Assembly (NCBI RefSeq): GCF_007754425.1
Contig: NZ_CP037452.1
Span: forward strand, 6,179,164-6,243,163
Reading direction: 5' to 3'
DNA: 64,000 nucleotides
From: Gimesia fumaroli
Lineage (GTDB): Bacteria; Planctomycetota; Planctomycetia; Planctomycetales; Planctomycetaceae
Position 1 is the stretch's first letter. Each line of letters begins with the position of its first letter. The notes beneath the pieces were generated by a model, which was not told the origin of the DNA, ran no database searches, and saw only the letters and a list, made by a program, of their open reading frames with translations. Below, piece after piece: positions 1-8,035 of the stretch. The position numbers and the translations under genes are program-made.

Positions 1-305
1 TCATTTCCAGTGCTGACTGGATGCCACGCAACCTGGATCGTCGCGTGGAACTACTGGTTCCCATTGAAGAAGAAAACTGTCACCGCAAAGTCGTCAAAAT
101 TCTCAACACCTATTTTGAAGATAACGCCAAGGCCCGTGTGCTGAAAAGTGACGGCGCTTACGAACGCATTACGCCGAGCAAGGAAAAGAACCTCGTCCGC
201 TGTCAAGAAGTGCTGTATGAAGAAGCGGTGGCGGCAATCAAGCAGGCAGAAAAAGCGGGCCGTACTGTGTTTGAACCGCACATGGCGCCTGAAGATCAGA
301 AATAG
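1..305 (+). CDS. ppk1: Polyphosphate kinase 1, C-terminal end (partial)
   Basis: Only the last ~100 codons are present; the open frame runs in from the window edge (first full codon at base 3) and stops with TAG at 303-305. The segment reads ISSADWMPRNLDRRVE followed by LLVPI, which is the strongly conserved C-terminal signature of PPK1, the membrane-associated enzyme that reversibly makes polyphosphate from ATP. The catalytic histidine region lies outside the window. An internal ATG at 21 is part of the conserved SADWMPRN motif and is not a start. No terminator was found directly after the stop; the first strong hairpin downstream is at 541-563. Confidence 0.93.
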   Translation, partial: ISSADWMPRNLDRRVELLVPIEEENCHRKVVKILNTYFEDNAKARVLKSDGAYERITPSKEKNLVRCQEVLYEEAVAAIKQAEKAGRTVFEPHMAPEDQK

Positions 306-540
306 CCCGAACCACTTTCTGTCCGCTCGTGTCAGTACACAGGAAATCAGTACTTTTTTGCAGAGTGAATCCCCTGATTATTGATCTCCGTGAATTTCTG
401 ATGAATTGATAAATCCATATCCCATTCAGACAGAATAAGTTACGGCTGACAACAATTCCCGGTTCCGAGAATTTCCTGCGGTTCACTACAAAAAGGTATT
501 GCCTCTTTTGGGGGAATGGTAAAAATACAAGTAGATCATG

Positions 541-563
541 TATCGCACCCACGCAGTGCGATA
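541..563 (+). other. Perfect 8-bp hairpin upstream of the structured RNA
   Basis: TATCGCAC at 541-548 pairs perfectly with GTGCGATA at 556-563 around a 7-base loop. It lies 235 bases after the ppk1 stop and is followed by AAAACTAAAG, not a T-run, so it is a weak terminator candidate. It could instead be a protein-binding palindrome or the first stem of the downstream RNA. The rest of 306-540 shows no gene or clear signal. Confidence 0.4.
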
Positions 564-642
564 AAACTAAAGCCTGTGTTCTAGTTGGAGCTACAAACCG
601 ATGAAGAAACAGGGAGTTTATCCAAGAAAAGGAGGTGATTGA

Positions 643-684
643 GTGGACAGTTATTGTTGTAGCCAGAAAGGTGGTTGTTCTTAG
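643..684 (+). CDS. Putative 13-residue Cys-rich micro-ORF
   Basis: A GTG codon at 643 follows a complete Shine-Dalgarno match (AAGGAGGTGA, ending at 638) at ideal spacing. It opens a frame reading VDSYCCSQKGGCS (start read as Met) before TAG at 682-684. Three of 13 residues are Cys. The ORF lies wholly inside the structured RNA, whose closing stem would mask its ribosome site. It may encode a real tiny peptide, or the SD-like stretch may only be one side of the RNA stem. I recognise no family. Confidence 0.35.
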   Translation: MDSYCCSQKGGCS

Positions 685-754
685 CGACTACTGGCGGGTT
701 GTCATCGACAACCACCACTCGTGAGGATCACCTCGATCCTAACGAAAATTGAAC

Positions 755-795
755 AGAGGCTGACTTGCCTGAGCGTAGGTCAGCCTCTCTTTTTT
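755..795 (+). terminator. Strong intrinsic terminator of the small RNA
   Basis: AGAGGCTGAC (755-764) pairs perfectly with GTCAGCCTCT (779-788), followed by C and six T (790-795). It points along the plus strand, where the only upstream transcript is the putative structured RNA or ppk1 read-through. Confidence 0.85.
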
Positions 796-812
796 AATGT
801 ATGAAGTGCCTG

Positions 813-852
813 CAAAAAAACAGCACCGGATTTTCGATCCGATGCTGTTTTG
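813..852 (-). terminator. Intrinsic terminator of the 885-2183 oxidoreductase gene
   Basis: CAGCACCGGAT (821-831) pairs with ATCCGATGCTG (837-847) with one mismatch and a 5-base loop. Seven A at 814-820 give the T-run on the minus strand, just after the stop of the minus-strand gene; T-rich sequence on the other side could make it bidirectional. Confidence 0.8.
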
Positions 853-884
853 TTTTACTATTCTTCTGAGGTGGCGTGTTTGCC

Positions 885-2183
885 TTAGACCTCGTTGGGT
901 ACAACAAAGGGCTTGCGGTATTCACGTGTCAGATATTTATCTGCTTCCGAATCATTCACAAACTGCTCCGTCTTGGGATCGAAGTTCAGTTGACGTCCCA
1001 AGCGAAACGCAATGTTCCCCAGATGGGCAATTCCGGAACTGGTGTGAGCCGTCTCGACAGGACCATTTAAAGTCTCTGCTTTACGTGAACGGACGGCGTC
1101 CAGGAAGTTCGTAAAGTGCAGGTCGACGGGATCATCGCCGCTGTTCTTGGGACCAGGTTCTCCTTTTTGTCCCAGGAAGATTTCATAAGAGTTATATCCC
1201 TTCACAACCATATAACCTTCAGAACCATAGAAGATATTCCCCACTGTGGCGCCCCCTTCGCTGTTGGTCATCCAGGGTCGTACTTCAAACTGAATCATTT
1301 TGTTTTCTTCAGGATAGAAGTAGTTGGTGGAAAGCACTTCCGGAGTCACCTTATCATCATCCCAGAGGAACTTGCCTCCCATGGCGGTGATTTGCGATGG
1401 CAGCTTGACATCCAGTCCCCACAGGCACATATCAGTTTCATGCACGCCCTGGTTTCCGACGTCGCCGTTCCCATAATCCCAGGTCCAGTGCCAGTTATAG
1501 TGCACCAGACGGCGGGAGAAATTGGTTTCCTGAGCCGGCCCCTGCCAGAGATTCCAGTCAAGGAAATCTGGTGCCTTCTCATCCGGTTTGTGTCCGATTG
1601 AGGGTCGCCAGCGGAAGACCAGACCGCGGGCCATATACACATCTCCAATAGTCCCTTTACGAAGATGTTCCACACCTTCCTGGATCGCAGGCTGACTGCG
1701 AAGCTGAACGCCGTGCTGCACGATCCGTTTGTATTTCTTTGCCGCCTCAATCATTTTGCGACCTTCGAACAGATTATGTGAACCCGGTTTTTCCACATAA
1801 ACGTCTTTACCGGCCTGACAGGCCCAGATCGTTGCCAGCGAATGCCAGTGATTGGGAGTCGCTACCGTCACAACATCAATGTCATCCCGGTCGAACACCT
1901 TTCGCATGTCCGTTTCCGTTTCGACTTTCCGACCGTATGTTTTCTCAAATTCCGCAGCACGTTTTGCCAGAACCTGTTCGTCAGGATCGCAGAGCAACAC
2001 GACATCAGCGCCTTCAATATCGCCAATGGCTTTGATATGTCTACGACCGCGGCCATTGACTCCCAGAACGGCAACTCTGATTTTTCCGTTCACATCGGCG
2101 CGTGCCGTGTTCCCCAGCAACGACGTCGCCGCCACTGCCCCTGCGCTGGTTTGAAGAAAATTACGTCGTGTGACTTCACTCAT
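885..2183 (-). CDS. Tat-exported Gfo/Idh/MocA family oxidoreductase
   Basis: A 432-residue NAD(P)-dependent dehydrogenase-type protein. The N-terminus has a twin-arginine signal (TRRNFLQ, then an Ala-rich stretch ending in ARA at about residue 29). A Rossmann fold with GVNGRGRRH at about 40-50 and the family's EKP motif (VEKPGSHN) at about 130 follow, then the C-terminal alpha/beta domain. AAAGGA seven bases before the ATG fixes the start. Family members oxidise or epimerise sugars or inositols; exported planctomycete versions are numerous and their substrates mostly unknown. It stands alone, with its own terminator, next to no obvious partner. Confidence 0.88.
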   Translation of the reverse strand: MSEVTRRNFLQTSAGAVAATSLLGNTARADVNGKIRVAVLGVNGRGRRHIKAIGDIEGADVVLLCDPDEQVLAKRAAEFEKTYGRKVETETDMRKVFDRDDIDVVTVATPNHWHSLATIWACQAGKDVYVEKPGSHNLFEGRKMIEAAKKYKRIVQHGVQLRSQPAIQEGVEHLRKGTIGDVYMARGLVFRWRPSIGHKPDEKAPDFLDWNLWQGPAQETNFSRRLVHYNWHWTWDYGNGDVGNQGVHETDMCLWGLDVKLPSQITAMGGKFLWDDDKVTPEVLSTNYFYPEENKMIQFEVRPWMTNSEGGATVGNIFYGSEGYMVVKGYNSYEIFLGQKGEPGPKNSGDDPVDLHFTNFLDAVRSRKAETLNGPVETAHTSSGIAHLGNIAFRLGRQLNFDPKTEQFVNDSEADKYLTREYRKPFVVPNEV

Positions 2184-2571
2184 GATTTATCCTTTAATTG
2201 GTTTACAGGAAATACCTTAAAACAGAAAACAGACCACCTCCACAGCTCGTTTCTGTATATAGCTCATCGTAAGTAGACAGTCAGGCAATGTCCAGACAAT
2301 GAATCGCCTTCCACTTAAATAACCGCGACAGAATTTTCTTGAAAAGAGGGTCCGACTGTAAGGGCATCTCATTGATTCATTATCGCAACATAATGCAGTG
2401 TGCTGTAAATGCTGAATTAATCATCAATTACTGATCTCTCTGCTCTAGAGGTGTGGCATATTGTTGATTTTGGTCGACAGTTTTCATTCATCAAAATCGG
2501 GTTTTCTTATGATCAACACAAGTGATCCCGCATCTGCTTTGCTGAAATAATCCCGTCTCAGAAAGAATTTG

Positions 2572-2580
2572 TGTTATACT
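2572..2580 (+). promoter_or_regulatory. Extended -10 promoter element
   Basis: TGTTATACT matches the extended -10 consensus (TGn plus TATACT, the hexamer at 2575-2580). No good -35 is visible, as expected for extended -10 promoters. Transcription would begin near 2587 and run into the small unit ending at the 2694-2723 terminator. Confidence 0.5.
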
Positions 2581-2586
2581 TTCGAG

Positions 2587-2723
2587 GGATAAATTATGAA
2601 TCAAAATAAATACAAAACCTGTATCATTTTACGAATAATCGATTCCTGCCTGAACGCAGAATCGACCACTGTGAAATAACTTTATTGGGAATGCTCGCTC
2701 CTTCTGCAGGGACGAGTTTTTTT
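2587..2723 (+). ncRNA. Candidate small RNA or 27-codon peptide gene
   Basis: Between an extended -10 and a terminator lies a ~137-base unit. A hairpin at 2639-2665 pairs TCGATT with AATCGA and CTGC with GCAG around one bulge. An ORF starting ATG at 2596 and stopping TAA at 2677-2679 would give 27 residues beginning MNQNKYKTCIILR. However, the expected transcription start lies at its purine-rich GAGGG (2584-2588), leaving almost no leader, so an RNA role seems likelier. The rest of the 2184-2868 gap shows no other gene. Confidence 0.4.
2694..2723 (+). terminator. Intrinsic terminator, short stem
   Basis: CTCG (2694-2697) pairs with CGAG (2713-2716); TCC pairs with GGG (one wobble) after one mismatch, and seven T (2717-2723) follow. 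It lies 145 bases before the receiver gene at 2869, so it ends the small transcript upstream. Confidence 0.55.
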
Positions 2724-2868
2724 GTGTGTTTCATGAGGTGGCATTCCACACTAGTCTGAACAGTGATGCAAAAGGCATTTTAAACCGAATGGCAAACGTC
2801 ATTCATCACTTACTTGTTTGAAACAGGAACATTTTACTGTTGCATTTTTTTAGTAGAAAAAGGGGCCT

Positions 2869-3468
2869 ATGAAAGTACTAGTAGTCGATGATGTTGGATA
2901 CACGTGCTACGTGCACACCAGACTTCTAGAAGAGCTTGGCTATGAAGTCCTCTGTGCCTCTTCCGGATTTGAAGCACTGTCTATCCTGGAGAAAAACAGT
3001 GATATAAAAATTGTTTTCTCCGAACTTGTCATGCGGGAGCTCGACGGCCTGGATTTATTCCTGAAGGTCCAGCAACAGGAACACTACAATGATGACGGGC
3101 AACTGGAAGCGCCCATGTATTTCTTGATGACCAGTATTCAGCCTGCCAACAAAGCACAATGTCGTCAGACAGAACGACTGGAACTTGCCAAGAAACTGGG
3201 GATCACCGGTGTCATCTATAAAACCCGTGATCGGGAAGAACTGAAGCATGCATTCGCTGACACATTAAAAGATACCTTAGGCGAACTCTCTGAAGCAACC
3301 CCCATCGACATCTACACACCGGCCCAATCACTGTGTGAAGTGATTAAAGATATCATAGAAACCAAAAACGTGGAAGCCGCCGAAGAGTTCTATGACCTCA
3401 TGACGTGCCAGGCGGAATACCTGGAATATTTCATTGCCAATTCAAGACAAGTCGCTGAAATGGCTTAG
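2869..3468 (+). CDS. CheY-like receiver protein with Glu at the phosphoacceptor site
   Basis: A 199-residue protein starting with a classic receiver domain: MKVLVVDD gives the acidic pair (residues 7-8). The phosphoacceptor strand reads IVFSELVMRELDG, where response regulators have D in the S-D-x-x-M position; here it is Glu52. The later Thr/Ser (LMTS) and Lys (YKTRD, near 130) of the active site are kept. An inserted segment (QQQEHYNDDGQLE) separates the halves. The C-terminal ~60 residues form an unassigned helical extension. AAAAAGGGG precedes the ATG. Asp-to-Glu often mimics phosphorylation, so this may be a constitutive or phosphorylation-independent regulator. No kinase gene is adjacent. 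Confidence 0.85.
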   Translation: MKVLVVDDVGYTCYVHTRLLEELGYEVLCASSGFEALSILEKNSDIKIVFSELVMRELDGLDLFLKVQQQEHYNDDGQLEAPMYFLMTSIQPANKAQCRQTERLELAKKLGITGVIYKTRDREELKHAFADTLKDTLGELSEATPIDIYTPAQSLCEVIKDIIETKNVEAAEEFYDLMTCQAEYLEYFIANSRQVAEMA

Positions 3469-3496
3469 CAGTTTCTACGACTCTCCAGCAACAAAA

Positions 3497-3538
3497 AAGA
3501 TCAGCCTGCCCCGTAATTGCGGTGCAGGCTGATCTTTT
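3497..3538 (+). terminator. Strong terminator after the receiver gene
   Basis: AAGATCAGCCTGC (3497-3509) pairs perfectly with GCAGGCTGATCTT (3524-3536), a 13-bp stem ending in a T-run. Confidence 0.85.
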
Positions 3539-3684
3539 CGATTAATGTCATCTCTCATCCCCTCGGCAATCCCGCCTTTTTGATGGCGTTTTGACTTCGC
3601 CCCTAGTATCATCGACATGAGTCATACGTAGTATGATTCCCTGTCGAAATTGCTTCCACACAAACTCCTGGCAAAGAAAACACG

Positions 3685-4383
3685 ATGATGGCTGATCAAA
3701 AGACATTGCTGGCAATTGGTGCGCACTTTGACGACTGTGTGTATGGTGTCCCCGGTCTGATGCTGAAAGCAGTCGCCAAAAATTATCGTGTGGTTCAGTT
3801 AATTCTGATCGGCGACTACAGTAACTGGCCGCCCACGAAAGGACGGGAAGAAGCCTTCCGAAAAGCCGTCTCCACGATCGCCCGTGAATATGGTATCGAA
3901 ACCCGCTTCCTCGATTTCGCCTCGCATCAATATGATACGAATGAAAAAACGAAACAAAAGGTGGCTGCGGCAGTCCATGACATCAAGCCGGATATCGCAC
4001 TGCAGATGTGGGAGTACGATCACCATCACGATCACACCGTCGCCTCCCAACTCAGTAAAATTGCCCTCAATCATGGCGGACGGGTTCTGAATCAGGATCG
4101 CTTTAAACGCCCCCGTAAAATATATCATTATGATAACGGCCCGGGACACACAGTTGGTTTTGAACCGGACACATTTGTAGATGTAACTGACTACTGGAAC
4201 AAATCAATGGAGTGGCTCGGACGCTATATGGCTCTGCAGCGGAATGTCGACTATAATCCGACACAAACTAACGGTGCCCTCCAGGGAAAAGAAACACTGG
4301 CGCGCTATCGTGGACAAACCTGTCATGTGAAATATGCGGAAGCACTCTGGGCTCCCCGAAAACAACCCGTTGAGATCTTATAG
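3685..4383 (+). CDS. PIG-L/LmbE family deacetylase
   Basis: 232 residues with the zinc-binding AHFDD motif (residues ~13-17, AHxDD of the family) and a histidine cluster DHHHDHTVAS near 115, supplying the third metal ligand (HxxH). The family removes N-acetyl groups from GlcNAc-containing substrates. No signal peptide is visible, so it acts in the cytoplasm. The start could be 3685 or the next codon (ATG ATG). A DinB protein follows 48 bases downstream, a recurrent neighbour type (mycothiol/bacillithiol-like chemistry uses both families), but that link is only suggestive here. Confidence 0.88.
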   Translation: MMADQKTLLAIGAHFDDCVYGVPGLMLKAVAKNYRVVQLILIGDYSNWPPTKGREEAFRKAVSTIAREYGIETRFLDFASHQYDTNEKTKQKVAAAVHDIKPDIALQMWEYDHHHDHTVASQLSKIALNHGGRVLNQDRFKRPRKIYHYDNGPGHTVGFEPDTFVDVTDYWNKSMEWLGRYMALQRNVDYNPTQTNGALQGKETLARYRGQTCHVKYAEALWAPRKQPVEIL

Positions 4384-4431
4384 TAGTCCACTCAGATTTT
4401 TCATTCTGGCCAACATCACGAAAGGATTCCC

Positions 4432-4923
4432 ATGAGTCTCGCAGAACATATCAAAACGACTCTGGAACTACCGACACTCGTTGTCACAAAATATCTCGAA
4501 GACTTAACCGATGCCGATCTGTTTGTCAGACCGGCTGAAAAAATGAACCACATCGCCTGGCAGTTAGGCCATTTAATTCAGAGTGAGCACTTTCATGTAA
4601 CGCAGGTCTTCCCCGATTCGATGCCAGGGCTGCCTGACGGTTTTCAGGAAAAATATACAAAAGAAACCGCAGCCAATGAGAACCCCGCCGATTTTCATAC
4701 CAAAGCGGACTACCTGCAATTGATGCAGGAACAACGTCAGGGGTCGCTCAAAGTGCTCGCAGGGCTGAGCGATCATGAACTGATGCAGCCCGCTCCCGAA
4801 TCGGTACGCTACCTGGGACCAACCGTAGGCTGTATTTTTGCGGGGGAATCCACACACTGGATGATGCACGCCGGCCAGTGGGCGGTTGTTAGAAGAAAAC
4901 TGGGGAAACCGCCACTGTTTTAA
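4432..4923 (+). CDS. DinB family protein
   Basis: 163-residue four-helix-bundle protein of the DinB/YfiT type, recognised by the N-terminal IAWQLGHLIQSE histidine segment (about 42-53) and the C-terminal HWMMHAGQWAVVRRKLGKP (about 143-161), whose histidines with the first form the usual three-His metal site. AAAGGA precedes the ATG. Members act as metal-dependent thiol transferases or stress proteins; the exact role is unknown. Its TAA overlaps the stop codon of the convergent gene on the other strand. Confidence 0.85.
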   Translation: MSLAEHIKTTLELPTLVVTKYLEDLTDADLFVRPAEKMNHIAWQLGHLIQSEHFHVTQVFPDSMPGLPDGFQEKYTKETAANENPADFHTKADYLQLMQEQRQGSLKVLAGLSDHELMQPAPESVRYLGPTVGCIFAGESTHWMMHAGQWAVVRRKLGKPPLF

Positions 4924-5966
4924 GAAGATTTTTCTGTTTCAGGTCGCTGAAACGGCTCGGGTTGAATCCACTGCGTATATGCGCGCGGCGTTCCCAGCAA
5001 ACGGCCCTGCTTCCCTTCTGGTGTCCCCCATGTCACAGCAAACAGATAGCCGTTCATCTCACCCACCAGACTCGTATGGAGAATCTTATTTTGAGGATTG
5101 CGATGAATCAGTAAACGGACCTGATCTTCTAACGCGGTATAAGTCTGAAAGTCCCCAATTGTGGACTCGCTGAATTTGAGATCCTGTTTGAAGCGATCCA
5201 GCATCCGCTGCGTCGCACGATAGGTTCCCCCCGTGGGACTGACTACTTTTTTGCCGCGAAATAAAACATTCCGGTCATCGTACGCCAGAACCACAAGCCG
5301 TCGTTGTTTACTCCCCTTCAACCAGTTTAGAAACTTCTTGCCATGCTGGTCTTTTTCACTGAAAGAATAGTTGGCATCCAGAAAAATAAAACGGTCAACC
5401 TGATCCGGTATTTCTGCCGATCTGTTCAGGAATCCCCATAGAAAACTTCCCCCGCCGCTATGACAGGCGAGTGTGAGCTGTGATTCTTTGAGCGGAATCG
5501 CTTCTAGGATGGAATTGATCACAGTTCGAATCCGCTTTGGATTATCGGGATGCCTGGCGCGCCAACGAGGCCAACTGAGACCCTCTGCTTCCAGACAGAC
5601 CAGGATCAGGTTCTCGCGCTGGTTCAGAGACTGCCATTTCCGGTGCTGGGCAGCGATATGCTGGATATCAAAATGCCAATCGCGTCCTTCTTGCTGCTGA
5701 CACCCCAGTGTCTGCTCGATCGTACTACCATTCGGAGTCGAAAACAGAACCACACGACTCGGCTTATCTGGATCAATTCGCTCCGGCCCGGGCGCAACAA
5801 TAATCGAACGGACTTCCGGCTCTAGTGACAGATAGGATATTTGCTCATCAAACAAGGGACTTATCTGAAAGCCAGGCCAGACAGAAGGCGACGTTTCTGC
5901 GGCCAACAGTACGGAGTAACAAAGCAAACTAATAAATAGAGTCAAACAGGTACATCGGCGCTGCAT
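4920..5966 (-). CDS. Secreted alpha/beta-hydrolase-like protein of unknown function
   Basis: 348 residues with an N-terminal signal peptide (hydrophobic stretch ending in LLAAETS, about residue 24). A nucleophile-elbow-like ACHSGGGSFLWG near 168 is followed by an FLDANYS strand, in keeping with Ser and Asp of an alpha/beta-hydrolase triad. The expected His is not certain; H in ILHTSLVG near the C-terminus is a candidate. Substrate unknown. It is convergent with and overlaps the DinB gene by four bases (TTAA read as stop on both strands). Confidence 0.65.
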   Translation of the reverse strand: MQRRCTCLTLFISLLCYSVLLAAETSPSVWPGFQISPLFDEQISYLSLEPEVRSIIVAPGPERIDPDKPSRVVLFSTPNGSTIEQTLGCQQQEGRDWHFDIQHIAAQHRKWQSLNQRENLILVCLEAEGLSWPRWRARHPDNPKRIRTVINSILEAIPLKESQLTLACHSGGGSFLWGFLNRSAEIPDQVDRFIFLDANYSFSEKDQHGKKFLNWLKGSKQRRLVVLAYDDRNVLFRGKKVVSPTGGTYRATQRMLDRFKQDLKFSESTIGDFQTYTALEDQVRLLIHRNPQNKILHTSLVGEMNGYLFAVTWGTPEGKQGRLLGTPRAYTQWIQPEPFQRPETEKSS

Positions 5967-6148
5967 ACCACTGGGCCTTAATGGATCAGTTCAAAAACTC
6001 CCACAGGATGAAGTAGCGAGAGGGTAGGAATATTCTGAATCAATTTCTAAGATACCATAATCTCATTAAATGATGAAAACACGATTTACAGTATTCTTTC
6101 AGATAACACATATATTTACACATACCAGGTTACAGAACACAAATAAAG

Positions 6149-6535
6149 ATGAGCCAGATTGCCGTTGAAGACATTTACGATCACCTGGGCGAAGAGAAAC
6201 TCCAGCAACTGATCGCCGCCTTTTATCAGGGTGTGAAAACAGACGAAATCCTGAAACCCATGTATCCAGCCGATGATTTTGAAGGGGCCGAATATCGCTT
6301 AAAGGAATTTCTGGTTTATCGACTGGGTGGCCCGCAACGCTATCTTGATGAACGAAGGCACCCTGCTCTGCGAATGCGACACGCCCCTTTTGCCATCAAT
6401 CAGATTGCCCGTGATCGCTGGATGGAGTTAATGAAACGTGCGATGGACCAAACGGAACTACCCGCTGACCTCAGACAGACTCTTGAAGCATTTTTTGACC
6501 AGATGGCAACTTTTCTAATCAATCGAGCCGACTGA
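6149..6535 (+). CDS. Group II truncated haemoglobin
   Basis: 128 residues, the usual length of truncated haemoglobins. The sequence has YLDERRHPALRMRHAPFAI, where the second His (about 76) is the proximal haem ligand. DRWMELM places the Trp at G8 typical of group II (TrHbO/YjbI). Such proteins bind oxygen or NO in the cytoplasm. A HIT-family protein follows 27 bases later and may be co-transcribed. Confidence 0.88.
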   Translation: MSQIAVEDIYDHLGEEKLQQLIAAFYQGVKTDEILKPMYPADDFEGAEYRLKEFLVYRLGGPQRYLDERRHPALRMRHAPFAINQIARDRWMELMKRAMDQTELPADLRQTLEAFFDQMATFLINRAD

Positions 6536-6562
6536 TATTCTGTCTTTCCTGTGAACTAAGAA

Positions 6563-6979
6563 ATGGATTTGAATATGAAACTGGATGACCGACTGCAGGC
6601 GGACTGTCAACAGATCAGTGAACTCTCAGAATCAACGTTACTCTTAATGAATAACGCACTGGTCGACTGGTTTATCCTGGTCCCTCGCTGTGAAGAAATT
6701 GAATTAACCAACCTCTCGTTTGAACAGCAGACAGCTATTTTTAAGGAAGTCAATCTGGTGGCCCGTTTCATCCAGCAGACTTTGGCACCAGATAAACTGA
6801 ATATCGCCACACTGGGTAATGTAGTCAGCCAGTTGCACATTCATGTCATCGGTAGAAAACAGAGCGACCCGTACTGGCCTGCTCCTGTATGGGGACAAGC
6901 TGAATCACGAGCTTACACCAATTCGGATATCACAAAGATCAAAAACGCGTTTGAGCAATTCCATCAGTCTCAACCCTGA
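6563..6979 (+). CDS. HIT family protein
   Basis: 138 residues with the C-terminal signature SQLHIHVIGR at about 92-101. HIT hydrolases usually have H-x-H-x-H; here the first position is Gln while the second His (nucleophile) and third remain, a pattern seen in a known branch of small HIT proteins. It probably hydrolyses a nucleotide phosphoanhydride or phosphoramidate. Translation may begin at 6563 or at the ATG at 6575. Gfo/Idh follows. Confidence 0.82.
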   Translation: MDLNMKLDDRLQADCQQISELSESTLLLMNNALVDWFILVPRCEEIELTNLSFEQQTAIFKEVNLVARFIQQTLAPDKLNIATLGNVVSQLHIHVIGRKQSDPYWPAPVWGQAESRAYTNSDITKIKNAFEQFHQSQP

Positions 6980-7033
6980 TATCAATCACATTAACCTGAA
7001 ACTCAAACACCTCGTCAGAGATTGAACAAGACT

Positions 7034-8035
7034 ATGACCAATCAGCCATTACGCATCGGAATTCTCGGTCTCATCCATGATCACGTCTGGGATCATCTGC
7101 CACAATTACAACATTCCCAGAATGCAGAACTGGTCGCCGCCTTTGACAGTAACCAGGCTCTCCGCGACCGCATTTCAGCAGAATACGATTGCCCCACCTA
7201 TGCGACTCCTGATGAATTATTTGCACAACATGAACTGGATGGCGTGTATATTTTCAGCAGCAATAAGCAGGGATCCGAGTTGGCTTTAACAGCGATCAAC
7301 CGTGGCATTCCCGTCATGATCGAAAAACCGATGGCAGCGAATCTGGCTCAGGCGGAGGCAATGCAGACAGCAGCACGCGACAAAAATGTCAGCCTGATGG
7401 TGAATTGGCCGTTCGCCTGGTGGCCGCAAATGCAACATGCGATTACGATGGCGCAAGCAGGTGAAATCGGTGAGATCTGGCAGGTCAAATATCGGGCCGC
7501 CCATGCGGGGCCCAAAGAACTGGGCTGCAGTGATTACTTTTGTGACTGGTTGTTTGATTCCGAATTAAACGGCGCCGGTGCGATGATGGACTACTGCTGT
7601 TATGGCTGCGTGCTCTCCAGCGTCTTACTGGGAATGCCTGAAACCATTACCGGAATTGCCGGCGTGTATCGACAAGAGCCGCTCGGGGTTGAAGATAACG
7701 CTCTCATCGTCATGCAGTATCCTAATGCGATCGCGACTGCAGAAGGTTCCTGGTCACAAATCGGTAAACTCACCGCCTATGCAACCGCAATATATGGCAC
7801 AAAAGGCACACTCATCGTCGAGCCTCAAAAGAAAGGCCGGTTAATGCTGGCGACTGAAGACCAGCCTCAAGGAGAAGAGGTCAAAGTCCAATGTCCGTTG
7901 CTCTATCTGCAGACCGCAACCGAACACTTTGCCCATTGCGTCAGAACAGGTGAAGCCCCCTGGGGGCTCTGCAGCCCTGAAACCAGTCTGGAAGCCCAGC
8001 GGATTCTGGAGGCGGGAGTGCAGCAGATAAACTAA
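7034..8035 (+). CDS. Cytoplasmic Gfo/Idh/MocA family oxidoreductase
   Basis: About 333 residues, no signal peptide. RIGILGLIHDHVWDH gives the N-terminal nucleotide-binding strand, where the glycine motif is degenerate (GLIHDH instead of GxGxxG). The EKP motif reads VMIEKPMAAN near residue 98, and an SCC-type second domain follows (GAGAMMDYCCYG). ATG 7034 is preferred over the in-frame TTG at 7022 because neither has a strong ribosome site and the family begins close to RIGIL. The broken glycine motif leaves NAD(P) binding unproven. Substrate unknown. Confidence 0.85.
   Translation: MTNQPLRIGILGLIHDHVWDHLPQLQHSQNAELVAAFDSNQALRDRISAEYDCPTYATPDELFAQHELDGVYIFSSNKQGSELALTAINRGIPVMIEKPMAANLAQAEAMQTAARDKNVSLMVNWPFAWWPQMQHAITMAQAGEIGEIWQVKYRAAHAGPKELGCSDYFCDWLFDSELNGAGAMMDYCCYGCVLSSVLLGMPETITGIAGVYRQEPLGVEDNALIVMQYPNAIATAEGSWSQIGKLTAYATAIYGTKGTLIVEPQKKGRLMLATEDQPQGEEVKVQCPLLYLQTATEHFAHCVRTGEAPWGLCSPETSLEAQRILEAGVQQIN

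Larger units (their letters stand above)
600..795 (+). ncRNA. Candidate structured small RNA with its own intrinsic terminator
   Basis: Seen directly: GAGGTGAT (632-639) is the exact complement of ATCACCTC (727-734), and GAGTGG (641-646) of CCACTC (715-720). Together they form a long closing stem with a small internal loop. Inside lie GCCAG/CTGGC (662-666/691-695) and a tight hairpin GTTGTC-ATC-GACAAC (698-712). A competing pairing GGTGGTTGT/ACAACCACC (670-678/708-716) would disrupt this fold. The unit ends in a perfect terminator at 755-795. The closing stem hides a full Shine-Dalgarno sequence (AAGGAGGTGA) placed ahead of a 13-codon ORF. No plus-strand gene follows for over 2 kb, so it is probably an independent transcript and not the leader of another gene. 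The 5' end is a guess. Confidence 0.5.

Noticed and set aside
726-734. GATCACCTC as a fragment of the 16S rRNA 3' end
   Set aside because: No rRNA sequence around it; it is better explained as the arm pairing with the SD at 632-639.
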